Origin: Lachnospiraceae bacterium
GTDB taxonomy: Bacteria > Bacillota > Clostridia > Lachnospirales > Lachnospiraceae
Direction of reading: 5' to 3'
Assembly (NCBI GenBank): GCA_900752065.1
Contig: CAADTT010000147.1
Coordinates: 1-31,851, forward strand
DNA length: 31,851 bases
Shown here: piece by piece, positions 23,000 to 31,172 of the stretch
Numbering within the stretch: position 1 is the stretch's first letter
How the letters are laid out: each line of letters opens with the position of its first letter
Program-made: the position numbers and the translations under genes
The notes under the pieces: generated by a model
The model's database searches: none
Seen by the model: only the letters and a program-made list of their open reading frames with translations
What the model was told of the DNA's origin: nothing

Positions 23000-24793
23000 A
23001 TGGCAGAATCAATGAAGGGACTGAAAAGATCCCATAGATGTACGGAGCTTGGCGCGGCGGATGCCGGAATCCAGGTAACGGTAATGGGCTGGGTACAGAA
23101 GAGAAGAAATCTGGGAAGCCTGATTTTCGTGGATCTGCGCGACCGTTCCGGTCTTTTGCAGATCGTGTTTGACGAGAAGGATATCGGGACAGAAGGTTTT
23201 GAAAAGGCGGGAAAGCTCCGCAGTGAGTTTGTGGTCGCCGTAGTGGGACGCGTGGAGATGCGCGAAGGTGCGGTCAATGAGAACCTTGCTACGGGAGAGA
23301 TCGAGATCCGGGCAACCGAGCTTAGGATTCTTTCAGAATCCGAGACGCCGCCCTTCCCCATCGAGGAGGACAGTAAGACAAAGGATGAACTCAGGCTGAA
23401 ATACCGTTTTCTTGACCTGCGCCGCCCGAACCTGCAAAAGAATCTGATGCTCCGCAGCAAGGTGGCAAACTCTGCCCGCCAGTTTTTGGCAGATGAGGGA
23501 TTTCTGGAGATCGAAACTCCGATCCTGATCAAGAGTACGCCGGAGGGGGCGAGAGACTATCTGGTGCCGAGCCGTATCCATCCGGGACATTTTTATGCGC
23601 TGCCCCAGTCCCCCCAGCTTTTTAAGCAGCTTTTGATGTGCTCCGGCTACGACAGGTATTTCCAGATTGCAAAGTGCTTCCGTGACGAAGATCTGCGTGC
23701 CGACAGGCAGCCGGAATTCACACAGATTGATATGGAGCTTTCTTTTGTGGATATTGATGATGTGATCGATGTAAACGAAAGGCTTCTGGCGAAGATCTTC
23801 AAAGACGCCGTGGGCGTGGATGTGCCGCTGCCGATTCCGAGAATGACCTGGCAGGAGGCAATGGACCGCTTCGGTTCGGATAAGCCGGATATCCGTTTTG
23901 GCATGGAATTAAAGAATGTGTCCGAACTGGTGAAGGACTGCGGCTTCGGCGTATTCACAGGAGCTTTGGCAAACGGCGGCAGTGTCCGCGGTATCAATGC
24001 AAACGGACAGGGCCACATGCCGAGAAAGAAGATCGATGCCCTGGTAGAGTTCGCAAAGGGATACGGTGCAAAGGGGCTGGCTTATCTGGTGATCAATGAC
24101 GACGGCTCCTATAAGTCTTCTTTTGCAAAATTCATGACAGAGGATGAGCTGAACGCTATCGTAAATGCACTGGAAGGAAAGCCGGGGGACCTGCTCCTCT
24201 TCGCAGCGGATAAGAATAAGATCGTATGGAACGTGCTGGGAGCTCTGCGTCTGGAAATCGCAAAGAATCTGGGACTGTTGAAAAAGGATGAATTTAAGTT
24301 CCTGTGGATCACGGAGTTCCCGCTGCTGGAGTATTCTGAGGAAGAGAACCGTTATGTGGCGATGCATCATCCGTTTACGATGCCGATGGAGGAAGATCTG
24401 GATAAGATTGATACAGATCCGGGGGCAGTCCGGGCGAAGGCATATGACATCACCCTGAACGGAAATGAGATCGGAGGCGGAAGCGTCAGAATCCATCAGG
24501 ATGATATTCAGTCTAAGATGTTTGAGGTGCTGGGATTCTCGAAGGAACGGGCCGAGGATCAGTTCGGATTCCTGCTGACGGCCTTCAAATACGGCGTGCC
24601 GCCTCACGCGGGGCTGGCTTACGGGCTTGACCGCCTTGTCATGCTCATGGCGGGGGAGGACAGCATCCGTGAGGTGATCGCCTTCCCGAAGGTGAAGGAT
24701 GCATCCTGTCTGATGACAGGCGCTCCGGGAACAGTAGAAGAAACGCAGTTGAAAGAGCTGGAGCTGGAGATCACGGCGGAGGAAGAAGCATAA
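23000..24793 (+). CDS. aspS: Aspartyl-tRNA synthetase
   Basis: 597 residues with GAGGAG upstream. The N-terminal OB anticodon domain has VMGWVQKRRNLGSLIFVDLRDRSG (about 27-50). The class II core includes KYRFLDLRRPNLQ, FLEIETPILIKSTPEGARDYLVPSR, FRDEDLRADRQPEFTQIDMELSF and the motif 3 arginine region GLAYGLDRLVML. The GAD insertion of bacterial AspRS lies in between (about 290-420). Length matches the bacterial type. It is the last gene of the operon and is followed by a strong terminator. Whether it also charges Asn (non-discriminating) cannot be read here. Confidence 0.97.
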   Translation: MAESMKGLKRSHRCTELGAADAGIQVTVMGWVQKRRNLGSLIFVDLRDRSGLLQIVFDEKDIGTEGFEKAGKLRSEFVVAVVGRVEMREGAVNENLATGEIEIRATELRILSESETPPFPIEEDSKTKDELRLKYRFLDLRRPNLQKNLMLRSKVANSARQFLADEGFLEIETPILIKSTPEGARDYLVPSRIHPGHFYALPQSPQLFKQLLMCSGYDRYFQIAKCFRDEDLRADRQPEFTQIDMELSFVDIDDVIDVNERLLAKIFKDAVGVDVPLPIPRMTWQEAMDRFGSDKPDIRFGMELKNVSELVKDCGFGVFTGALANGGSVRGINANGQGHMPRKKIDALVEFAKGYGAKGLAYLVINDDGSYKSSFAKFMTEDELNAIVNALEGKPGDLLLFAADKNKIVWNVLGALRLEIAKNLGLLKKDEFKFLWITEFPLLEYSEEENRYVAMHHPFTMPMEEDLDKIDTDPGAVRAKAYDITLNGNEIGGGSVRIHQDDIQSKMFEVLGFSKERAEDQFGFLLTAFKYGVPPHAGLAYGLDRLVMLMAGEDSIREVIAFPKVKDASCLMTGAPGTVEETQLKELELEITAEEEA

Positions 24794-24797
24794 TTTC

Positions 24798-24838
24798 AAA
24801 AAGGGAAACTGATCAGGAATGGTCAGTTTCCCTTTTTT
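24798..24838. terminator. Bidirectional terminator between aspS and the lipoprotein gene
   Basis: AAAAAGGGAAACTGA pairs with TCAGTTTCCCTTTTT across a short loop, with A and T runs on each side, so it can serve both converging transcripts. A second small hairpin (GATCC/GGATC, about 24861-24877) lies closer to the lipoprotein stop. Confidence 0.92.
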
Positions 24839-24878
24839 AAGGTTCCAAACATATGAAAACAGATCCAGCGGATCAGTT

Positions 24879-25976
24879 TTAAGTTGTCGCAGGCAGCGCT
24901 TCTTTCTGAAACTTTTCAACTGCTTCCGTCATATTGCCCAACAGCGCATTGGTAAAATCATCATTCATCTGCATTTCCCAGGTGGTGCCATTGTTTGTAA
25001 ATTCGATATGAATGGTCTTGCAGCATGTTTTTGTGTTGCTGTTCAGGCATTCACTCAGAAGTGCGGCTGTCTTGTCCGCCAGTTCTGTATCTGTGGCGCG
25101 AACCGCTTCCGTGGTGGAGGCATAGTCTAAAAGTTTTTTCAGATATACGTCCAGTACGTTTTCCATATCCAGACTGGTCACTTCCACGACGGCTTCCGCC
25201 GCATCCGTCTGCTCGGTCACTTTTTGTATCCGGTAGGAAAAACACTTGGAAATCTGTGTGGCGAGAGCCAGATCCACTTTCTCGTACAGGGTGCTGTAGG
25301 TGGAGAAGATGTCATGCATGCCCAGATAAGAAACCCAGTCTGACGGGGACTGTTTCCGCAGATTTTCAAAGACTTTGACGGTGATTTCTTCCGGCGTCAC
25401 CAGATCAGGGTCTTTCAGGAAGGAGATGAAGCCGCTGACGATCTGATCCTCCAGCGTCTCATCACTCCGGATCGTCCACTGACCGTCCTCATTTGTCAGA
25501 TGAAAGTGGGCGGTCGTTTTTGTAAGCGCATATTCATGGGAAGAGAGGATGTCCCGCAGGAGTGAAAAATAAGAGCTTTTGGAGGACATGCTTTCAGCTC
25601 CGGTGCTTGGAGAGCTGGACATGGCGATCAGCTCCAGACAGAGATCCCTGGCCAGGGACTGCGCGTCAATATTTTTAATCTCCACGTTTACAGTGGCGCT
25701 GTCTTCTGTGGCGCTGGAGGACAGAACACGGTAGCTGAAGTTTTTAAAGAAGAGCTGTACGGCTTCTGTTGCTTCGGAACCAATGTCCGAGGCGGATCCG
25801 GAGTGAATGATGTCTTCATAGGATATAAAATTCCGGATGGTTTTTTCATCCAGCTTCTGGATCTGGCTCAGTTCAGACTTTACAAGCTTTACCGGTTCCG
25901 AATCGCTGCAGCCGGAAAGCATCGCTGCCAGACAAAGAAGCAGCATACAGAATATGGAAATATAATGTTTTTTCAT
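24879..25976 (-). CDS. Lipoprotein of unknown function with two duplicated domains
   Basis: 365 residues on the minus strand, AAGGAG before the start. A type II signal peptide ends in LSGC, so Cys22 should carry lipid and the protein should sit on the outer face of the membrane. The mature part shows an internal duplication. FSYRVLSSSATEDSATVNVE (about residue 80) matches FSYRIQKVTEQTDAAEAVVE (about 245). HFHLTNEDGQWTIRSDE (about 158) matches HIEFTNNGTTWEMQMND (about 325). The pattern resembles DUF4878/DUF5105-type NTF2-like extracellular domains. Function unknown. It is transcribed divergently from rplJ. Confidence 0.85.
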   Translation of the reverse strand: MKKHYISIFCMLLLCLAAMLSGCSDSEPVKLVKSELSQIQKLDEKTIRNFISYEDIIHSGSASDIGSEATEAVQLFFKNFSYRVLSSSATEDSATVNVEIKNIDAQSLARDLCLELIAMSSSPSTGAESMSSKSSYFSLLRDILSSHEYALTKTTAHFHLTNEDGQWTIRSDETLEDQIVSGFISFLKDPDLVTPEEITVKVFENLRKQSPSDWVSYLGMHDIFSTYSTLYEKVDLALATQISKCFSYRIQKVTEQTDAAEAVVEVTSLDMENVLDVYLKKLLDYASTTEAVRATDTELADKTAALLSECLNSNTKTCCKTIHIEFTNNGTTWEMQMNDDFTNALLGNMTEAVEKFQKEALPATT

Positions 25977-26013
25977 AAGGAACTCCTTTGATGATACGAT
26001 CTTTCTTTTCTAC

Positions 26014-26042
26014 AGTGTAGCCGAAAAGAGGGAGAATGTCAA
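26014..26042 (-). promoter_or_regulatory. Promoter of the lipoprotein gene
   Basis: On the minus strand TTGACA (26042-26037) and TACACT (26019-26014) are 17 bases apart. It is back to back with the rplJ promoter, only 8 bases between the two -35 boxes. Confidence 0.75.
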
Positions 26043-26050
26043 AAAAATTC

Positions 26051-26079
26051 TTGACTTTGCGGGGACACTGTGATATTCT
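26051..26079 (+). promoter_or_regulatory. Promoter of rplJ-rplL
   Basis: TTGACT (26051-26056) and TATTCT (26074-26079) have a 17-base spacer. The start site would be near 26086, just before the L10 leader. Confidence 0.8.
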
Positions 26080-26089
26080 CTTCAAGGAA

Positions 26090-26205
26090 ACTGCCGAAGA
26101 CAGTAGGTGCCGTAAGGCATAAGGATCAAAACGCCTACCGAGGAGTAAAGATTTCGTAAGAATGATTTATGAAACCTCTCTGTGTCTTGCAGAGGGGTTT
26201 TTACT
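26090..26205 (+). ncRNA. L10 ribosomal-protein leader with attenuator hairpin
   Basis: The leader contains CTGCCGAAGACAGTAGGTGC and CCTACCGAGGAG, the hallmark segments of the L10 leader in Firmicutes: AGTAGGTG pairs back with CGCCTAC, and the kink-turn element is bound by L10(L12)4 for feedback control. A terminator-like hairpin follows at 26173-26203, AACCTCTCTG against CAGAGGGGTT with a T run, so repression probably acts by premature termination. Confidence 0.88.
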
Positions 26206-26281
26206 CATTATGCAGACAAGGGCGCTGACGGCGCGCTTTCTGTTTTGGCGGTACACATACTATAAAGGAGGTGCACCATTC

Positions 26282-26770
26282 ATGGCAAAAGTAGAACTGA
26301 AACAGCCGATCGTAGCAGAAATCAGTGAAAACATCAAAGACGCACAGGCAGTCGTATTGGCTACTTACAGTGGAATCACTGTAGAACAGGATACTGCTCT
26401 TCGTAAAGAGATGAGAGAGGCCGGAGTTGTTTACAAGGTATACAAGAATACAATGATGAATTTTGCATTCAAGGATACCCCGTGTGAAGAGCTCTGCAAG
26501 CATCTGGAAGGCCCGAACGCTGTCGCTATTTCTAAGACAGACGCTACGGCTCCGGCGAGAATCCTGGCAAAATATGCAAAGACTGTTCCGACACTGAAAT
26601 TAGTTGCAGGTGTTGTAGAGGATTCTTACTATGACGAGAAAGGGATTCAGGCACTGGCAAGCATTCCTTCAAGAGAAGAACTTCTTGGAAAACTGCTTGG
26701 AAGCATCCAGTCACCGATTGCAAACTTTGCTCGTGTTATTAGTCAGATCGCAGAAGCGAAAGAGGCTTAA
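26282..26770 (+). CDS. rplJ: Large-subunit ribosomal protein L10
   Basis: 162 residues from ATG 26282 with AAAGGAGGTG at a good distance; an upstream extension in the same frame runs through the leader hairpin and is not coding. It begins MAKVELKQPIVAEISENIKD and shows VVLATYSGITVEQDTALRKE and the KVYKNTMMNFAF rRNA-binding region. The C-terminal helix that holds L7/L12 dimers is IQSPIANFARVISQIAEAKE. It forms the stalk base and, with L12, represses its own leader. The expected neighbours rplK-rplA (upstream) and rpoB (downstream) are absent. Confidence 0.97.
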   Translation: MAKVELKQPIVAEISENIKDAQAVVLATYSGITVEQDTALRKEMREAGVVYKVYKNTMMNFAFKDTPCEELCKHLEGPNAVAISKTDATAPARILAKYAKTVPTLKLVAGVVEDSYYDEKGIQALASIPSREELLGKLLGSIQSPIANFARVISQIAEAKEA

Positions 26771-26816
26771 TCTGACGTACCAAACCTAAAATATTATAAA
26801 AATGGAGGAAAATAAA

Positions 26817-27188
26817 ATGGCAAAATTAACAACCGCTGAGTTTATTGAAGCGATCAAAGAGTTATCTGTATTAGAGTTAAATGATTTAGTAAAAGCATGT
26901 GAGGAAGAGTTCGGCGTATCCGCAGCAGCAGGCGTTGTTGTAGCAGCAGCAGGCCCGGCAGAAGCTGAGGAAGAGAAGGACGAGTTCGATGTAGAGCTGA
27001 CAGAGGTTGGCCCGAACAAGGTTAAGGTAATCAAGGTTGTTCGTGAAGCTACAGGTCTGGGTCTGAAAGAGGCTAAGGCAGTTGTAGACGGCGCTCCGAA
27101 GGTAGTTAAGGAAGCAGCATCCAAGGCTGAGGCTGAAGAGCTGAAGACAAAACTGGAAGCTGAGGGAGCTAAGGTTACTCTTAAATAA
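26817..27188 (+). CDS. rplL: Large-subunit ribosomal protein L7/L12
   Basis: 123 residues from ATG 26817 (GGAGG at 26804-26808). N-terminal dimerisation helices LTTAEFIEAIKELSVLELND, an Ala/Val-rich hinge (about 38-52), and the C-terminal factor-binding domain with EFDVELTEVGPNKVKVIKVVRE and GLGLKEAKAVVDGAP. It forms the stalk that recruits translation factors. A terminator follows directly, so the unit ends here rather than running into rpoBC. Confidence 0.98.
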   Translation: MAKLTTAEFIEAIKELSVLELNDLVKACEEEFGVSAAAGVVVAAAGPAEAEEEKDEFDVELTEVGPNKVKVIKVVREATGLGLKEAKAVVDGAPKVVKEAASKAEAEELKTKLEAEGAKVTLK

Positions 27189-27205
27189 TTTCAGTGCAAG
27201 GACAG

Positions 27206-27238
27206 ACGCAGGTGCCGGAAATGGTGCCTGCGTTTTTT
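27206..27238 (+). terminator. Terminator of rplJ-rplL
   Basis: ACGCAGGTGCC (27206-27216) pairs with GGTGCCTGCGT (27223-27233), with two G-T pairs at the centre, followed by six Ts. Confidence 0.92.
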
Positions 27239-27248
27239 GCATTTGTAT

Positions 27249-27278
27249 TTGACAGGAAAGAACAGGAAAGAATATAAT
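27249..27278 (+). promoter_or_regulatory. Promoter of the LRR surface protein gene
   Basis: TTGACA (27249-27254) and TATAAT (27273-27278), both perfect, with an 18-base spacer. Confidence 0.85.
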
Positions 27279-27316
27279 AAGATTACCAATGGATATGGAG
27301 AAGGAGTGATGTGAAT

Positions 27317-29293
27317 ATGCAAAAGACAAAAGAAATGAGAAAAAACAGAAGGTTGATTCCTACAGGGATGATGCAGGTGATGATGCTTTTTTCACTGGTT
27401 CTGGGAATCGCATTCCTGTTCCCGGGAAAAGCGCAGGCTTACAGCCAGGGATTCTGGGAGTATGATGTGACAGATTCCGGCGTGAGGATCACCAGGTATA
27501 CAGGTGGAGAGGTGAATGTGACGATTCCTTCCACGCTGGGAAATCGGCCGGTGGTAGCCCTGGGAAGCGGCGTATTTGAGGATAATGCTTATCTGGTGAC
27601 CGTAAGGATTCCGTCAACCGTTATGAAGATCAACGAATGGGATTACTGGAGCGGAACCTTTAGAGGGTGTACGGCGCTGACGACGGTATACGGGCTGGAA
27701 TCTGTGCAGTATATTGGAGAAAACAGCTTCAATGGGTGTACGGCATTGACAAGTTTTGCACTTGGAAACAGGCTGACGGGGATTGGAAGCGGTGCATTTC
27801 AGAACTGTACGGTGCTGAAGAGTGTCGTTCTTCCCGGCTCCCTTACAAAGGTTGGATCCTACGCTTTTAAGAATTGTGACAGTCTGACTTCGATTGCGAT
27901 TCCTGCCAGTGTAACCTCACTGGGCTATGAGAGTTTCCGGGACTGCGATTCTTTGCGGACGGTTTCCCTGATGGCATCTCTGGATGGGATGGGCAACAGT
28001 GTATTTTCCGACTGTACTGCTCTAACCTCGGTAACGGTAGGAGGGTCGGTGCATGAGATCGGTGAATATGCATTTTCCGGTTGTACTGCCCTGACGTCGG
28101 TATCCCTGGGAGAAGGCGTGCGGACCATTGATTACAGTGCGTTTAAAGGGTGCACCAGCCTGCCGGCGATCTCCATACCGGGAAGTGTGCGTACGGTCGG
28201 CAGATATAGTTTTGATGGGTGCAATTCTTTAACCAGCCTGAAGCTGGCTTATGGGCTTATAGAGATTGGAGGATGCGCTTTTGCAAATTGTACTGCCCTG
28301 ACGTCTGTAAGCGTGCCGAACAGCGTGACCTATATTGGATATGATGCGTTTTCTAACTGTACGAATCTTGCCAGCGCATTTCTTCCGTACAGCGTGACAA
28401 ATATAGCGGATGATGACAAGTGGGATAATCCATTTGATAAGTGTCCGAATGTTGTCCTTACCTGCTATCCTGACTCCTATGCGGAGACATACGCACAGAA
28501 GATCGGGGCTGAGGTCGTATTTGCCACAGCGGTACCCAGCACCGCCTTCAATCTTTCGAAGGGAACGATGTATCTGATGGAGGATCAGATGGAGCGGGCA
28601 GGCTATGCGATCGCACCGTCCAATACAACGGATGCGGTTGTATGGGAAAGCTCTGCGTCAGATATTGCCTCCGTCAATGCAATCGGAGAAGTGACTGCCA
28701 AGAGCGCGGGCAGCGCCACGATCATTGCCACGACAACCAGCGGCATCCGCAGGAATATGACGGTGGTGGTATCAAATAAGCCCACCGGGATTTCCTTTGC
28801 AGTTTCCGAGAAGACGATTCAGGTAGGAAAGACTTATACGCAGAAAGCGACCGTCCGGGACAGAAATGGTATCCGCACAGACATTAAACCGGACTATTCC
28901 AGTTCAAACCCGTCGATCGCCAGGGTAGATGCGAACGGAAAGGTAAAGGGCATCGCTCCGGGAGTCGTGACAATCTCGGCGAGAACGAACGGTCTGGTAG
29001 CAACTTATAAAATAACTGTTGCGGGCATATCCGGCGGCTCGGCCGCAAAGAAGGCGATCAAAAAGCTGAAAGTGACAAAGAGCGGCAAGGTGCTGAAGGT
29101 TACGACCATCAAAGGCGCAAAGGTCAAAGTAAAAGCAAAGAAATCTGTCCTGGGCAAAGCGTCTAAGACCGTAAAGGCAAACAGCAAAGGCATTGCCAGG
29201 ATTAAGTTTAAAAAGAAGATTAAAAAGATTACCGTAAAGATTACCGTGTCCAAGAGCGGGTATAAGTCAAAGACGGTCAAGAAGAAATATTAA
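27317..29293 (+). CDS. Secreted BspA-like leucine-rich repeat protein with BIG2 domains and Lys-rich tail
   Basis: 658 residues from ATG 27317 (AAGGAG 10 bases upstream; GTG 27311 is 4 bases away and also possible). Signal peptide with cleavage after AQA (about 41). Residues about 60-385 form roughly a dozen Treponema/BspA-type LRRs of the pattern AFxxCTALTSVxLPxSVTxIG. Two BIG2 Ig-like domains follow (about 390-480 and 483-568; AVVWESSASDIASVNAIGEV and PDYSSSNPSIARVDANGKV). The last 83 residues contain about 31 lysines (KLKVTKSGKVLKV and later KFKKKIKKITVK). There is no LPxTG or choline-type repeat, so attachment, if any, may be by charge to teichoic acid or DNA. Likely an adhesin; target unknown. 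Confidence 0.88.
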   Translation: MQKTKEMRKNRRLIPTGMMQVMMLFSLVLGIAFLFPGKAQAYSQGFWEYDVTDSGVRITRYTGGEVNVTIPSTLGNRPVVALGSGVFEDNAYLVTVRIPSTVMKINEWDYWSGTFRGCTALTTVYGLESVQYIGENSFNGCTALTSFALGNRLTGIGSGAFQNCTVLKSVVLPGSLTKVGSYAFKNCDSLTSIAIPASVTSLGYESFRDCDSLRTVSLMASLDGMGNSVFSDCTALTSVTVGGSVHEIGEYAFSGCTALTSVSLGEGVRTIDYSAFKGCTSLPAISIPGSVRTVGRYSFDGCNSLTSLKLAYGLIEIGGCAFANCTALTSVSVPNSVTYIGYDAFSNCTNLASAFLPYSVTNIADDDKWDNPFDKCPNVVLTCYPDSYAETYAQKIGAEVVFATAVPSTAFNLSKGTMYLMEDQMERAGYAIAPSNTTDAVVWESSASDIASVNAIGEVTAKSAGSATIIATTTSGIRRNMTVVVSNKPTGISFAVSEKTIQVGKTYTQKATVRDRNGIRTDIKPDYSSSNPSIARVDANGKVKGIAPGVVTISARTNGLVATYKITVAGISGGSAAKKAIKKLKVTKSGKVLKVTTIKGAKVKVKAKKSVLGKASKTVKANSKGIARIKFKKKIKKITVKITVSKSGYKSKTVKKKY

Positions 29294-29301
29294 AAAAAGT
29301 C

Positions 29302-29330
29302 TTGACATTTCCGAAATTGGAAGATATACT
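29302..29330 (+). promoter_or_regulatory. Promoter of the trp leader
   Basis: TTGACA (29302-29307) and TATACT (29325-29330) are exactly 17 bases apart, only 8 bases after the LRR gene's stop codon. No terminator separates the two genes. Confidence 0.85.
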
Positions 29331-29344
29331 GTAACAAATTAATA

Positions 29345-29634
29345 CTTCAAACCGATGAAGTGGAGATTAAAGCAGATGTGCACACCCAGAGAGTCCGGGA
29401 AGGTGGGAGCCGGATTGAACGCAGTTTGCCAAATGGACCACGGAGGGCGCAGTCAAAGGCACAAGCTGAGTATTCTGCGACGTGAGGGCATACGTCAGTT
29501 GCCAGAGATATCGTGATCGTCCGATTGCCGTATTTCGCGAGAGTACAGCGTATGCTGTGAAACAAGGTGGCACCGCGGGAATGAGATACCCGTCCTTGAT
29601 GATATTTATGTATCGTCAGGGGCGGGTTTTTTGT
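29345..29634 (+). promoter_or_regulatory. Tryptophan T-box riboswitch with terminator
   Basis: Stem I contains AGAGAGTCCGG and its AGCCGGATTGAA partner. The likely specifier is TGG (29434-29436) followed by A, the tryptophan codon. The conserved T-box AAGGTGGCACCGCGGG lies at 29564-29579. The bulge TGGC would pair with an uncharged tRNA ending GCCA, which agrees with a G discriminator as in tRNA-Trp. The competing terminator pairs CCCGTCCTTGATGATA with TATCGTCAGGGGCGGG (about 29589-29626), then a T run. Uncharged tRNA-Trp therefore turns on trpEG. The specifier is chosen by eye from position and fit. Confidence 0.92.
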
Positions 29635-29648
29635 ATCATAGGAAACTT
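29627..29648 (+). repeat. Partial copy of the post-terminator palindromic repeat
   Basis: These 22 bases are identical to 2772-2793: a T run, then GTATCATAGGAAACTT. The second palindrome arm present at 2797-2806 is missing here. Both copies start in the T run of a terminator. Confidence 0.6.
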
Positions 29649-29696
29649 CATTCATTGTTTCGCCGTGTATCACGGATAAGGAAAAGGAGGAAAAAC

Positions 29697-31172
29697 ATGT
29701 TAGTTCCATCACTGGAAGAGGTAAAACAGATCGCAGAGCAGGGGATCTATAAAAAAATACCAGTCAGGGCAGAGATGTATGCAGATATGGTAACGCCCAT
29801 GCAGGTCGTGCGGATCCTGAAAAATATTACAAAGCATATTTTTCTGCTGGAGAGTGCGGAGGAGACGAAGCGCTGGGGACGCTATACCTTTATCGGTTAT
29901 GATCCTGCGCTGGAGGTGACCTGTCAGAACGGGCATCTCTGCATCAAGAGCGGAACCGAATATACGGAGGAGACGCAGGAACCCCAGAAGGTGCTGCGGC
30001 GTATCCTGGCAGAAAATAAGGCGCCAAAGCTGGCAGGAATACCGCCTTTTGCCGGAGGGCTGGTAGGATATTTTTCCTATGATTATATCAAATACAGCGA
30101 GCCGTCCCTGAAGCTGGATGCAGAGGATGAGGAATCCTTCAAAGATATGGATCTGATGCTGTTTAACCGGGTGATTGCTTTTGACAATTACCGGCAGAAG
30201 ATTTTCCTGATCGAAAATCTTCCGGCAGCGGAGGCGGAGACCGCTTACCGGAAAGCGGATATGGAACTGGAAAATTTAAAGAAGCTTCTGGGAAGCGGAG
30301 AATATGCTCCCATACAGCCTCTGGAGCTGAAGAAAGAGTTTCAGCCGCTGTTCGGAAAAGAGGAATATTGCCGGATGGTGGAGAAGGCGAAGCATTATAT
30401 TCATGAGGGTGATATTTTTCAGGTTGTGCTTTCCAACCGTCTGGAGGCAGAAATGTCAGGCAGCCTGCTGGATGCCTACCGTATTTTAAGGACGGCAAAT
30501 CCTTCGCCTTACATGTTTTATTTTGCCAGCGACGACCTGGAGATTGCCGGGGCCTCCCCGGAGACGCTGGTGAAGCTGGAGGACGGCGTGCTGCATACCT
30601 TTCCGCTGGCAGGGACGAGACCGAGAGGACAGACGGAGGAAGAGGACAGACGGCTGGAGGAAGAGCTTCTCGCCGACGAAAAAGAGCGGGCGGAGCACAA
30701 TATGCTGGTGGATCTGGGGAGAAATGATGTGGGAAGGATCAGTAAGATTGGCTCTGTGGAGGTAGAAAAATATATGTGCATTGAGAGGTATTCCCATGTG
30801 ATGCACATCGGTTCTGTGGTAAGAGGGGAGATCAGGGAGGACAGAGACGCCATCGACGCGGTGGATTCCATTCTTCCGGCGGGAACCCTGTCAGGAGCGC
30901 CGAAGCTTCGTGCCTGCGAGATCATCAATGAGCTGGAGGATAATAAGCGGGGCATTTACGGAGGAGCCATCGGATATCTGGATTTCACGGGAAATCTGGA
31001 TACCTGCATCGCCATCCGGATCGCCTATGCGAAGAACGGAAAAGTGTTCGTCCGCTCCGGAGCAGGAATCGTGGCGGACAGCGTGCCGGAGAAGGAATAT
31101 CAGGAATGCATCAACAAAGCAAAGGCGGTGGTGAATGCCCTGAAGGATGCGAAGGGAGGAATTGACGGATGA
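29697..31172 (+). CDS. trpE: Anthranilate synthase component I
   Basis: 491 residues from ATG 29697, with AAAAGGAGGAAAAAC upstream; a longer frame from 29631 starts in the repeat and is rejected. It converts chorismate, with ammonia from TrpG, to anthranilate. Family features include the N-terminal tryptophan-feedback region LLESAEETKRWGRYTFIGYD (about 53-72), GDIFQVVLSNRL, NPSPYMFYF, GASPETLVKL, HTFPLAGTRPRG, DEKERAEHNMLVDLGRND, SILPAGTLSGAPKLRA and GGAIGYLDFTGNLDTCIAIR. The retained LLES motif suggests feedback inhibition by tryptophan in addition to the T-box. It overlaps trpG by 4 bases. Confidence 0.97.
   Translation: MLVPSLEEVKQIAEQGIYKKIPVRAEMYADMVTPMQVVRILKNITKHIFLLESAEETKRWGRYTFIGYDPALEVTCQNGHLCIKSGTEYTEETQEPQKVLRRILAENKAPKLAGIPPFAGGLVGYFSYDYIKYSEPSLKLDAEDEESFKDMDLMLFNRVIAFDNYRQKIFLIENLPAAEAETAYRKADMELENLKKLLGSGEYAPIQPLELKKEFQPLFGKEEYCRMVEKAKHYIHEGDIFQVVLSNRLEAEMSGSLLDAYRILRTANPSPYMFYFASDDLEIAGASPETLVKLEDGVLHTFPLAGTRPRGQTEEEDRRLEEELLADEKERAEHNMLVDLGRNDVGRISKIGSVEVEKYMCIERYSHVMHIGSVVRGEIREDRDAIDAVDSILPAGTLSGAPKLRACEIINELEDNKRGIYGGAIGYLDFTGNLDTCIAIRIAYAKNGKVFVRSGAGIVADSVPEKEYQECINKAKAVVNALKDAKGGIDG

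Noticed and set aside
26162..26281. N-terminal extension of L10
   Set aside because: The extension reads through the L10 leader hairpin; AAAGGAGG and the family N-terminus place the start at 26282.
29631..29696. N-terminal extension of TrpE
   Set aside because: It is encoded by the post-terminator repeat and lacks a ribosome site; ATG 29697 has a perfect one.
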